Source: Salicibibacter cibarius (lineage in GTDB: Bacteria > Bacillota > Bacilli > Bacillales > Marinococcaceae). Taken from it: a DNA stretch of 64,000 nucleotides. The position numbers and the translations under genes were made by a program. The stretch is from assembly GCF_016495725.1 (NCBI RefSeq), contig NZ_CP054705.1, positions 4,030,001-4,094,000 of the forward strand, written 5' to 3'. Shown one piece after another: positions 50,555-59,288 of the stretch (position 1 is the stretch's first letter; each line of letters starts with the position of its first letter). The notes under the pieces are model-generated. The model worked only from the letters and a program-made list of their open reading frames with translations. It searched no databases and had not been told where the DNA came from.

Positions 50555-52557
50555 CTATAGTTTTCGGGCAATTTTTGCACCATCAGCCATTGCTGACTCA
50601 ACAGTTCGTGGTGCTAGGCTGTCACCAATAATATGCACATTTTCTAACTTACTATTTAAAGAATGATAGATACTGTCATTAGCTTCGTTTCCCAAGCACG
50701 TTACTAGCATATCCACGTCAGACATTACACTCTCCTTACCAGAAAATACATTTTGGGTAATTACATTATCTTGGTGAATTTTTGTTACCTTGTTATTAGG
50801 AATAAAATTCATTCCATAGGAAAATAGACGTTCATACATAGGGGTACGCATAGTTGGATGGATGTCCTCTCCTACAGAAAAATTAGGTGTAACTATCTGT
50901 ACCTTCGCCCCCTTTTTAGCTATTAACTCAGCACAACTTAAAGCCATCTGGCTTCCAGATTCCCCCCCAACATGATCCCAAATAATTGCATTTTTTACAG
51001 TATCATTCTTGCTTTCGAGAACTTCATGAGGGGTTACTATTCTAAGATTAGAACTAGCATCGCCTTGTAAATCTGGTATCCAGGGGCGTGAGTAAATTGA
51101 TATTGGATAAGAACCTGTCGCTATTACAACTGAATTGGGTTCTAAAGCTACAACTTTATCAGGATTCATTTCTGAATTCGTATAAACTTTCACTCCTAGT
51201 TTTTTGAGCTGGTTTTCCTGCCATTCAATGATTTTCATCAATTCATCCATAGCCGGGGACGTTGCCCATTGTCGTAGCTGCCCCCCTAAAATGCTTTGCC
51301 TTTCGAAAATTTCAACCGAATGCCCCTTTAGCGCTGTTACTCTAGCTGCTTCCAATCCAGATGGGCCGCCGCCTATAACCGTTACTTTCTTTGGTTGATG
51401 TGTTGATACCAGCGGTTTTAACTCCCCAACACGCCCAGCCTCTGGGTTATGAATGCAACGTATTGGAAGTCCCTCAAGAAGTTTTGAAATACAAACATTT
51501 GCCCCAACACATGGTCTGATGTCATCACTTCTACCTTGTTGAATTTTGCTTACTATATTAGGATCTGCTATATGAGCTCGAGTCATCCCAACCATGTCAG
51601 CTGAACCATCGCTAATTATTTTCTCAGCATGAGTAATCTCTGTTATGCGCCCAACTGTAAACACTGGTAAATTAACAACTTCCTTAATGTTTTTCGCTAA
51701 GTCAACAAAAAGACCATGTGGTGCAGGTGTTGCAGGCCAATGAGCCCACCTTTGAAAACGATCTAAGTTGGTTCCAGATATTACATTAATATAGTGAATT
51801 TTACCAGTTGATTCAAGTCGCTTAGCTATGTCCTGTGCCTGTGTTAGATCCAGGCCGCCCTCCACTTTTTCATCGGCGGATAAACGAACTCCTATAATCA
51901 CTCCCTCACCAGCCTGTTCGCTGACCGTCTCAAGAACCTCGAGTAAGAAACGCATTCGATTATCTAAACTCCCGCCATAATTATCGTTTCTATGATTTGA
52001 ATATCCTGAAAGGAATGCCGCAATTAACATACCATGTGCAGCGGTTATTTCGATACCATCAATCCCCCCTCCTTCACTCGCCTTGCGGCTTCACCAAAAG
52101 CCCCGACTACTTCTTTAATTTCCTCTTTCGTCATCTGATGGGGAGTCTCACGAACAAGTTCAGAAGCTACAGGCGAAGGAGCCCAGAGCGGCTCCTCTAA
52201 TAAAGACGACCAACCATAAGCACCAAAATGTGCTAATTGGGTAATTATTCGCCCTCCTTCTGAATGGACAGCGTGAGCTAATCTCTTATAACCCGGTATA
52301 ATGCTATCATCATGATTTACTAAACAATGATACTCATTCATTCCCGTGGGATGTACTGATGTTGCCCCAGTAGTTTGGATACCCGCTCCACCAGCTGCAA
52401 GAGTGCGGTGATACTCAATATATTGATCTGTAGGTAAGCCGTTTTCAGCTAAACCTGGCTGGTGAGCTGATACTAATACTCGATTTCTTATAGTCATGGG
52501 ACCCACTTGGATCGGTGATAAAAGACTAGGAGCGTTTTGTTTATCATGTTTAAGCAT
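50555..52557 (-). pseudogene. Second OYE/FAD demethylase-like flavoprotein, frameshifted
   Basis: The N-terminal part (ATG 52557) holds NRVLVSAHQPGLAENGLPTD and ITQLAHFGAYG, then runs out of frame at RVKEGG near 52070. The next frame continues IDGIEITAAHGMLIAAFLSG, SNHRNDNYGGSLDNRMRF and the Fe-S region IRPCVGANVCISKLLEGLPI. The FAD part starts KVTVIGGGPSGLEAARVTAL. CVGANxC is the pattern seen in N-methylproline and dimethylglycine demethylase-type members. The join falls in a run of six G where seven would restore a single frame of about 668 residues. Otherwise the sequence is well conserved. Confidence 0.82.
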
Positions 52558-52642
52558 TTATATCAATCCTTCCTATATTTATTTCCACAAATTTTTTTAA
52601 CGGTAGATCTTTATCAAAGAATCGTTATATTCGTTTACTTCA

Positions 52643-52660
52643 TTGAACATTTTCGTTCAA
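52643..52660 (-). promoter_or_regulatory. Dyad upstream of the flavoprotein/AcnX operon
   Basis: TTGAAC-6 bases-GTTCAA is a perfect inverted repeat about 85 bases before the first gene of the leftward flavoprotein-AcnX-MFS group. It is a possible operator. Confidence 0.35.
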
Positions 52661-52709
52661 ATTTACGTCTTAATTTTTGATCACATTATGGCAGTTTTGG
52701 TATTTTTCC

Positions 52710-53021
52710 TTAATCAAACATTATTCGAATGAAAAATGACTTTGTTTTCCAAAGCGTATAACTGACCGAAGGCAAAGCCATAGCGATAGCACCTAAATCC
52801 TTCGGCTGTTCCCAATAAACAGCTTGTTGTAACTGCCTCTGTACCAGTCCATTAAACACGCCCGTTGTTATTTCTTCAACTGAGACCTTACTTTTGTAAC
52901 CAGCGCTGCATATTACCTGAACGCCCTAAAACTTTTACAACTCCTTTAATAGCAGAATAAGAAGCAAAACATGTACTCGTTTTTTTTCCCAGGGGCCAAA
53001 ATAACTGAGCCATCACCAGAT
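52710..53021 (-). pseudogene. Short-chain dehydrogenase remnant
   Basis: Minus-strand pieces read GDGSVILAPGKK, then in another frame CFASYSAIKGVVKVLGRS, where YSAIK is the SDR catalytic YxxxK, and further on EQPKDLGAIAMALPS, the typical C-terminal segment, ending MFD and a stop. The pieces are in different frames and the N-terminal Rossmann part is missing. The rest of the 52558-53216 gap shows nothing else. Confidence 0.65.
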
Positions 53022-53216
53022 ATAATTTTTGGATTATATATTTTGAATCTAAAATGATCTTGCTAAATTAACGTTCATAACATTTTGGCATTTATAAATA
53101 GGTGTCTCATCAAGTCATTATTTTCCAAATTTACCGAAATAATGCATCAAAATGGAATAAGATTGACAAATAAACAAAGTTCACTCTACACAGTATTGTC
53201 ATATCTAATTTTACAG

Positions 53217-54287
53217 TTACATTTGTTTATCAACAGGTGATGTTTGTTTCATTGGTCGAAACATAGAAATAAACAAGGCAATTACTAAAACAAAACCTAC
53301 ATAGCCTATTAGAGGGAAAAGTGTATTCACGAGATCGACAAAGCCGACAAAACCTAACGGAAAAGCAAGTAGGAGGACAACGACTACCACTCCTTTAAAC
53401 TTTGGGGTCCCCGTTTGAACGAATCGGGCAGTAAAACTGTAGAACATGGCTACTGCTGTATTAAAGATCATTCCCAAGAAGCCAATTGCCATGAAAGTAC
53501 CAAGGATTGGAGAAATTTCTGTAGCAAGAGCTAGTGTTGGCATATCAGTGCCCTGTAATTGATCAATGTTTGCATACAATGCCAAGTTGAGAATTACAAC
53601 CATTAACCCAACGATGATGCCTCCTACGATCCCACCCAATCTCGCTGATTTTTTATCTTCTTCCGTCGCTCCAATCACTATCATCATTGCCATACTAATA
53701 GCATAGCAAAGTGCAACATAATTCACAGAACTTACTAACCAATGTGGCCCCGCAGAAATTTGATCACGAGCAATAATATCTAATTCATTAAAGTTAAAAT
53801 CACTTATTAATAAAGAATAAACAACTACTATCAGTGTAAGCGCAACCATGTATGGGGTTATATAACCTATAACTGAGGTTACATTCGCAGTATTCAGAAA
53901 CATTGTTAAAGCCACAAGAACAATCATCAATACATAACCGACGACCGGCGAGATCGCAAACTGCTGTTCAAAAAGAGATCCGCTTCCCGCGATCATAACT
54001 ACACCAAACCCGAATAAAAAAAGTGTCAGCGCAATATCAAGTACAGGCCCCAAATATTTACCACAAAGGTAGTAAATGGTTTTTTTATGAGAAGGTACTT
54101 GTAGTCTTTGTCCTAACTTAATGAATTGATATCCGAAGATCGGAAAGAAGATAGTTGTAACTAAGGTTCCCATAATTCCCCATAGTCCAAAACTGGCAAA
54201 ATACTGTACAATTTCTTGACCTGAAGCAAACCCAGCTCCAATTATTATCCCTACATAAGCACCTGCCACCCGAATGACATTTTTCAT
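53217..54287 (-). CDS. YkvI-family membrane permease
   Basis: A 356-residue protein with about ten membrane segments. It begins VIRVAGAYVGIIIGAGFASG, the glycine-rich first helix shared with YkvI and LeuT-fold amino acid transporters, followed by QEIVQYFASFG. AMMIVIGATEEDKKSARLGG is also typical. The role is probably uptake of an amino acid or related solute, as last gene of the IclR-led set. AAAGGGTG precedes the ATG. It lies about 320 bases after the racemase gene, so it may also have its own promoter. Confidence 0.75.
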   Translation of the reverse strand: MKNVIRVAGAYVGIIIGAGFASGQEIVQYFASFGLWGIMGTLVTTIFFPIFGYQFIKLGQRLQVPSHKKTIYYLCGKYLGPVLDIALTLFLFGFGVVMIAGSGSLFEQQFAISPVVGYVLMIVLVALTMFLNTANVTSVIGYITPYMVALTLIVVVYSLLISDFNFNELDIIARDQISAGPHWLVSSVNYVALCYAISMAMMIVIGATEEDKKSARLGGIVGGIIVGLMVVILNLALYANIDQLQGTDMPTLALATEISPILGTFMAIGFLGMIFNTAVAMFYSFTARFVQTGTPKFKGVVVVVLLLAFPLGFVGFVDLVNTLFPLIGYVGFVLVIALFISMFRPMKQTSPVDKQM

Positions 54288-54611
54288 ATAAACACCCTTT
54301 AAATAAATTTTGATATCTTTTAAATAGACTGGACGATTATGGGCAGCTTTTGCAAGTATTCAATAATATTATTTTTTTCTAGACTTATTTAATAAATTTC
54401 CGAGATTGTTAATCAATCCACGGTTACGATAAGTTGTATAAAAGCTTACAAGGAAATCAATGAAGGCCAGCAACAAATCATTGATCAACTTTGTATTAAA
54501 CTTTAAAATTATAATCGCCAGCTAGTATATCGAAGTAAGGATGTTTTCTTTTGATTCACAACCCTAACTTGAATTAACCTTTCGACTTGTTGTTCATTTG
54601 AGTAAAGAGAT
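54288..54611 (+). other. Gap with no clear feature
   Basis: AT-rich DNA between the racemase and YkvI-like genes. I see no frame, no strong hairpin and no convincing promoter apart from AT-rich -10-like stretches on the minus strand. Confidence 0.45.
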
Positions 54612-55406
54612 CTAGATAAAACCTTGATATGGTTTCTGACTAGTAGAATGGTGAATCCAATTTATTAAAGTTATAAAGTCATAAACAGGGAGCTGTACAT
54701 ATCTTTGTATATCCTCTGCATACGGTGGTAAATCACTACATTCTAAAAGAATAGTAGCTATATCTGGATTATCATTTACTAAATTAATAGCAGAAGTAAC
54801 CACTTCTTCCCTCACTTTTTCGTTATCAAAAGATCCTCTACTCTCTATAATGGCTGAAAACTCAGGTGAATTACTTAAATCGGCTATAACATAAGAACTT
54901 GAATCATATACTCCACAACTTTTAAATAAACTTTCCTTCATTCCTGCTTCATACGCTGTTAATACACCAATTTTTTGGCTCGATTTCAATCCTATTTTAA
55001 TCCATGGAATTTGAACAACACTTGATAAGTACACTGGTATATTAACAGCATCCGCCACCTTGTCCTGAAAATTCCCAAAAAAACCACATGCTGAGGATAT
55101 TGCCCGTGCTCCCTCTGCCTCTAACTCTTGAGCAACTGCAATTATACTTTCCAAAAGACTCTCATCACCATTTAGTAACCTGGGAATTGTACAATTAGGT
55201 ACCTTTTTAAGTCTTACTGGAAAATTATACGTACTCAAGTTAGCTACATTACCAGGTAACACTGGATACCAAGCTTCGTCTAGATAAAGTATACCTACTG
55301 AATAGCCAGATATATATTGCCCTTTTTTTTGAGTTATTACAGTCTGGATTGTATTTTCGTTCAAATATCCATACTCCCTTTGGTGAAGGGATTTTTCGAT
55401 ATCCAT
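54612..55406 (-). CDS. Aspartate/glutamate racemase-family protein
   Basis: A 264-residue protein of the Asp/Glu/hydantoin racemase fold. The two family cysteines appear in RAISSACGFFGNFQDK (about residue 106) and TILLECSDLPPYAED (about 230). SQKIGVLTAYEAGMKESLF is the domain-2 start. Enzymes of this family racemise acidic amino acids or 5-substituted hydantoins. The hydantoinase/oxoprolinase pair in the same set makes a hydantoin-type or N-carbamoyl substrate thinkable. ATG 55406 follows AAGGGG. Confidence 0.78.
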   Translation of the reverse strand: MDIEKSLHQREYGYLNENTIQTVITQKKGQYISGYSVGILYLDEAWYPVLPGNVANLSTYNFPVRLKKVPNCTIPRLLNGDESLLESIIAVAQELEAEGARAISSACGFFGNFQDKVADAVNIPVYLSSVVQIPWIKIGLKSSQKIGVLTAYEAGMKESLFKSCGVYDSSSYVIADLSNSPEFSAIIESRGSFDNEKVREEVVTSAINLVNDNPDIATILLECSDLPPYAEDIQRYVQLPVYDFITLINWIHHSTSQKPYQGFI

Positions 55407-55526
55407 ATAATTAACCCCTTTGCATTCATCTACTTAGGTATTCAAAGCGGGATTACATCAACCTTTGATATTCCGCTTCACATTAATTCTTGTTTTAACA
55501 TTACAACACTTCTGTATTCGTACGTA

Positions 55527-56315
55527 TTAATCAAACATTAGCGGTCTTGCTAATTTATTTATGGCAGCACCATCAACCATTAGAGATTGACCACTGACAT
55601 AAACAGACTCATCTGAAGCAAAGAATAGACAAGCATTCGCTATATCTTCAACCGTTCCAATTCGGCCCATAGGTTGAAAATCCAGGGCTTGGTTATAAGC
55701 GTCTTCCGGGTCGGGCAAGGTGGCAAATGTTCCACGTTCAAGAGGGGTGTCTACCATACTTGGGCACACGGCGTTAACTCTTATGTTATGCTCTCCGTAA
55801 TCCAAAGCCATTTGTCTCGTTAACGCTTGTAGACCTCCCTTAGCGGCGGGATAAGAGGCAAAACGTGTAATTGTTTTTTCCGCATGCCAGGAACCTATAT
55901 TAATGATTGAACCACCATTTCGATTGATCATTTCCGGAATTGTATATTTTGAACCTAGAAATGGTCCTGTTAAATTAACATTCATGACCTTTTGCCAGTC
56001 ATCAAGCGTTGTATCTACGACAGATTTTCTCACCGCAATGGCTGCATTATTTACCAAAATGTCAATACCGCCAAATTGTTTTTTAGCGGACTCTACCATA
56101 TCTATGATACTTTGCTCATTACTCACATCGGTCTTTACAAAGATAGACTCAATACCAGAATCCCTTAATTCGCTCGAAACCTTTGAACCAGTCTCCTCGT
56201 TAAGCTCAGCTACAACAATTTTGGCACCTTCCCTCCCAAACGTTTTTGCAATTTGCTCACCAATGCCTTGACCCCCGCCGGTTATGATTGCCACCTTTTC
56301 CCATAATCGCATCAT
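55527..56315 (-). CDS. Short-chain dehydrogenase/reductase (FabG-like)
   Basis: A 262-residue NAD(P)-dependent enzyme. The cofactor loop is AIITGGGQGIGEQIAKTFG (TGxxxGIG), followed by ILVNNAAIAV (NNAG type). The catalytic Ser is in GGSIINIGSWHAE and YxxxK in ASYPAAKGGLQAL (about residues 155-167). The end, GQSLMVDGA, is standard. It probably oxidises or reduces a hydroxyl on the catabolic intermediate. AAAGGGATGAG precedes two ATG codons. The gene is about 65 bases after the FAD oxidoreductase gene. Confidence 0.88.
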   Translation of the reverse strand: MMRLWEKVAIITGGGQGIGEQIAKTFGREGAKIVVAELNEETGSKVSSELRDSGIESIFVKTDVSNEQSIIDMVESAKKQFGGIDILVNNAAIAVRKSVVDTTLDDWQKVMNVNLTGPFLGSKYTIPEMINRNGGSIINIGSWHAEKTITRFASYPAAKGGLQALTRQMALDYGEHNIRVNAVCPSMVDTPLERGTFATLPDPEDAYNQALDFQPMGRIGTVEDIANACLFFASDESVYVSGQSLMVDGAAINKLARPLMFD

Positions 56316-56381
56316 CTTCTCATCCCTTTCTTCGATACTTATATTTTACGAAACTACTTATTCCTTTTGCCAACTAAATGT

Positions 56382-57548
56382 TTAAATTATGGCCTTTTCA
56401 ATCACTAAATCATTTTCTTTAAATCGCTCAAATCTTAACGGTCTTAAATCAATAGTTTCATAGACTCCCTTGCTAATCAGCTCAGCCAAACCCTTTCCGA
56501 CAGCTGGTGCTTGTTGCATCCCATGGCCGCTAAAACCACAAGCCAAATAATAGCCATCGAGCTGAGGATGTTTCCCAACAATCGCGTTCTGATCTTTTGT
56601 GTTATGCGTATACAACCCGGACCAACCGCCAGTTACTTTAGCCTTTTCAAAATTTTTAACCCGATTTCCTAAAACTGGCCATAATTGGTCAATAAAGTAT
56701 GAGCGTTTCCATTTAAAATGAATACCTGGCTTTGTATCTTCTGCAAAGCCCGAGAGTAGTTGATTTCCTTCATGACGAAAATAAACACCTGTAGGATCGA
56801 CCGTTAAAGGAAGTCCTTTCTTTAACGGTTGTTCCGAATCAAATTGAAATACTTGTCTTCTCAAAGGAACAATAGGTAAAGGCAAACCAATTTTTTCACT
56901 AAGATAACCTGACCATGGCCCTGCACAATTTATAACGACACTCGCTTTATATTCTTGACCATTGTTTAGACGAACACCTGTAACGTTATGGCGATCAGTG
57001 AGGATAGTATCCACCTCCTCATAAATATATTGAGCTCCCAATTTCTTAGATTGTTTGATGTACCCTTGCATCACAGAGTATGGATCCAAATATCCGTCCT
57101 TGGCACAAAACAGACCACCTGCAAGATCATCAGTGTTTAATTCAGGTATGATCTTTAGCAAGTCTTCTTTATTTAGTAATTCAGAGGGCACTCCATGCTT
57201 ATGTTGGACCTCTAAATGCTCATTTAAATAAGGCATATTTGCTTCTTTGCCTAACAGTAAATAACCTCTTTGTTTAAAATCTATTTCAGCCTTCTCATGA
57301 TTATCTGCCATGGCCTCAGCAAATTTTTTATACACCTGATGACTGAATTGACTTATTTGGATATTGATATCTGTTGTAAATAGCTGTCTTATTCCTCCTA
57401 CACTTCGAGGTGTGGAAGAAAATTCATACGTCCGATCCTTCTCAAAGATGAGGATTTCCCCTTCATAACCATCATTTAATAAATTATAGGCTATGCTTGA
57501 TGCTATGACGCCTCCACCTATAATGATGATGTCAGCTGTGTGTTCCAT
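56382..57548 (-). CDS. FAD-dependent oxidoreductase, DAO/sarcosine oxidase-like
   Basis: A 388-residue flavoprotein. The FAD loop is DIIIIGGGVIASSIAYNLL and the C-terminal CGFSGHGMQQAPAVGKGLAE matches sarcosine oxidase and dimethylglycine dehydrogenase-like DAO proteins. SSTPRSVGGIRQLFTTDINI (about residues 45-64) is also typical. The expected reaction is oxidation of a secondary or N-methyl amine to an imine. It lies about 80 bases after the hydantoinase B gene. A weak AATGAGG precedes the ATG. It is distinct from the oxidase of the sigma-54 locus. Confidence 0.83.
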   Translation of the reverse strand: MEHTADIIIIGGGVIASSIAYNLLNDGYEGEILIFEKDRTYEFSSTPRSVGGIRQLFTTDINIQISQFSHQVYKKFAEAMADNHEKAEIDFKQRGYLLLGKEANMPYLNEHLEVQHKHGVPSELLNKEDLLKIIPELNTDDLAGGLFCAKDGYLDPYSVMQGYIKQSKKLGAQYIYEEVDTILTDRHNVTGVRLNNGQEYKASVVINCAGPWSGYLSEKIGLPLPIVPLRRQVFQFDSEQPLKKGLPLTVDPTGVYFRHEGNQLLSGFAEDTKPGIHFKWKRSYFIDQLWPVLGNRVKNFEKAKVTGGWSGLYTHNTKDQNAIVGKHPQLDGYYLACGFSGHGMQQAPAVGKGLAELISKGVYETIDLRPLRFERFKENDLVIEKAII

Positions 57549-57629
57549 GTGTTATGCCTCATTTCGATGATAAGTTTATAAATACGTCCATTTCAAATAT
57601 TGAAAATATCATTTAATAAACATTCTTAC

Positions 57630-59288
57630 TCAATGAACCTCATAAACTGCTTCTGCTATCTCCTTAGAAATGTAACCATTCATAACATCAAACTTCACCT
57701 TATCCGGATCGCGTTGCTCTGGGTTTCCGTAGCCACCTCCACCTGGAAGTTTTAGAGTAACAACATCTTCTGGATCAAATGTGTATAGGCGTTTGGATCC
57801 TAAATAGGTTTTATCATTTAACAATACCTCTGCTTTTGCTCCGGGCTTACCGCCGGCTAATCCACGAGGAGGATAATTCATACAGTCAAACATCGTTGGA
57901 AAATGCCACGGTTGATGAGTACGAACACCAAAGCGAATGATTTGCCCAAGTCCGCCTCGGTATTTTCCGCTTCCTCCGGAATCCGGGCGAAGCTCCTTTT
58001 GAAAAATCACGAGCGGTGAATTGCTTTCAATGATTTCTACAGGTGTTCCGCGAACACCGGAAGGAAATCCTGTTGCAGATAAGCCATCTTTTGTAGGGCG
58101 AGCACCCATTCCTCCAGTGCTAAACGTCACATAGGAAAAAGACTCGTCTTGTAAGTCTTTCCCATATACTTGCACACTCCAAATGGAGGTTGAACCTTCA
58201 GCAATCGTCGCATCAGGCATGGCATGATATAAGGCACCTAGAACGCAGACAGGAGCAAAGTGCCCAATAATGTGTCGTGCCGCTGTCGGCATGGGATATG
58301 AGGCGTTAAGAACACAACCTTCAGGAGCGTCGACTCGAACGGGACGAAAACTCCCTTCGTTATTGGGAATGTCCGGTGCAATCGCTGCCTTTATAGCGTA
58401 GGTTACATAAGCTAACGTATAATAAAGGCTTACATTTACTCCTTTTGAACTTGCTGGTGAAGATCCTGAAAAGTCTACCGCAAATTCATCCCCTTGAATA
58501 GAAACGGAACATTTGATTTTTATAGGTTCAGATACTCCATCCGTATATATCTCATTTTCATAGGTTCCATCAGGAATACCTGTGATGGCTTTGCGCATTG
58601 CTTTTTCTGATCGTTGAATGATCTCATGACCTAAAGTATCAATCTCTGTCAGGTCAAACTCTTCCAACATTTCAAGCAGACGTCTAATTGCTACTTCTTG
58701 AGCAACAACTTGAGCACGTAAATCTCCCAACACCTCATAAGGTGCCCGAACATTAGCTTCAATGATCAATTGTAAACTTTCATTCAGTTGTCCCGCTTGA
58801 TAATACTTCATATATGGGATATGGAGGCCTTCTTCATGGATACTTTCACCCTCGGGATTATATCCCCGACCACCTATGTCTGTCACATGACACGTAGATG
58901 CAAAATAACCAATAAGATTCGCATCGTAAAAAGCAGGGGTAACGATGGTGACGTCAAGAAGGTGACCTGAAATTTCGTATGGGTTGTTACCTATGAGAAC
59001 ATCTCCGTGTTTTAAGCGTTCACTCGGGAATTCTTCTAGAAAATGCTTTACCCCTAAAGCCATTGTGTTAATATGCCCTGGTGTCCCTGTATTAGCTTGA
59101 GCAATCATATTTCCATGACTATCAAATAACCCTGCAGATAAATCACCAGCATCTGATAGGATATTTGAAAATGAAGTTCTTATCAGTGTTTTAGCCTGCT
59201 CCTCCAAATTCGTGATCAGTCGATTCCACATAACCTCTACTTGAACAGGATCAAACATATTCCTGCTGCTTTCTGTCTTGGTTATCAT
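57630..59288 (-). CDS. hyuB: Hydantoinase B/oxoprolinase family subunit
   Basis: A 552-residue subunit. Motifs include ILSDAGDLSAGLFDSHGNMI (near the start), HLLDVTIVTPAF, AVDFSGSSPASSKGVN and GGSGKYRGGLGQIIRFG, ending with LKLPGGGGYGNPEQRDPDK. With HyuA it forms an ATP-dependent enzyme that opens cyclic amides such as 5-oxoproline, hydantoins or N-methylhydantoin, or carboxylates ketones. ATG 59288 is preferred over GTG 59300 because of the AAAGGGTGAG site. It overlaps the hyuA end by 38 bases. Confidence 0.9.
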   Translation of the reverse strand: MITKTESSRNMFDPVQVEVMWNRLITNLEEQAKTLIRTSFSNILSDAGDLSAGLFDSHGNMIAQANTGTPGHINTMALGVKHFLEEFPSERLKHGDVLIGNNPYEISGHLLDVTIVTPAFYDANLIGYFASTCHVTDIGGRGYNPEGESIHEEGLHIPYMKYYQAGQLNESLQLIIEANVRAPYEVLGDLRAQVVAQEVAIRRLLEMLEEFDLTEIDTLGHEIIQRSEKAMRKAITGIPDGTYENEIYTDGVSEPIKIKCSVSIQGDEFAVDFSGSSPASSKGVNVSLYYTLAYVTYAIKAAIAPDIPNNEGSFRPVRVDAPEGCVLNASYPMPTAARHIIGHFAPVCVLGALYHAMPDATIAEGSTSIWSVQVYGKDLQDESFSYVTFSTGGMGARPTKDGLSATGFPSGVRGTPVEIIESNSPLVIFQKELRPDSGGSGKYRGGLGQIIRFGVRTHQPWHFPTMFDCMNYPPRGLAGGKPGAKAEVLLNDKTYLGSKRLYTFDPEDVVTLKLPGGGGYGNPEQRDPDKVKFDVMNGYISKEIAEAVYEVH

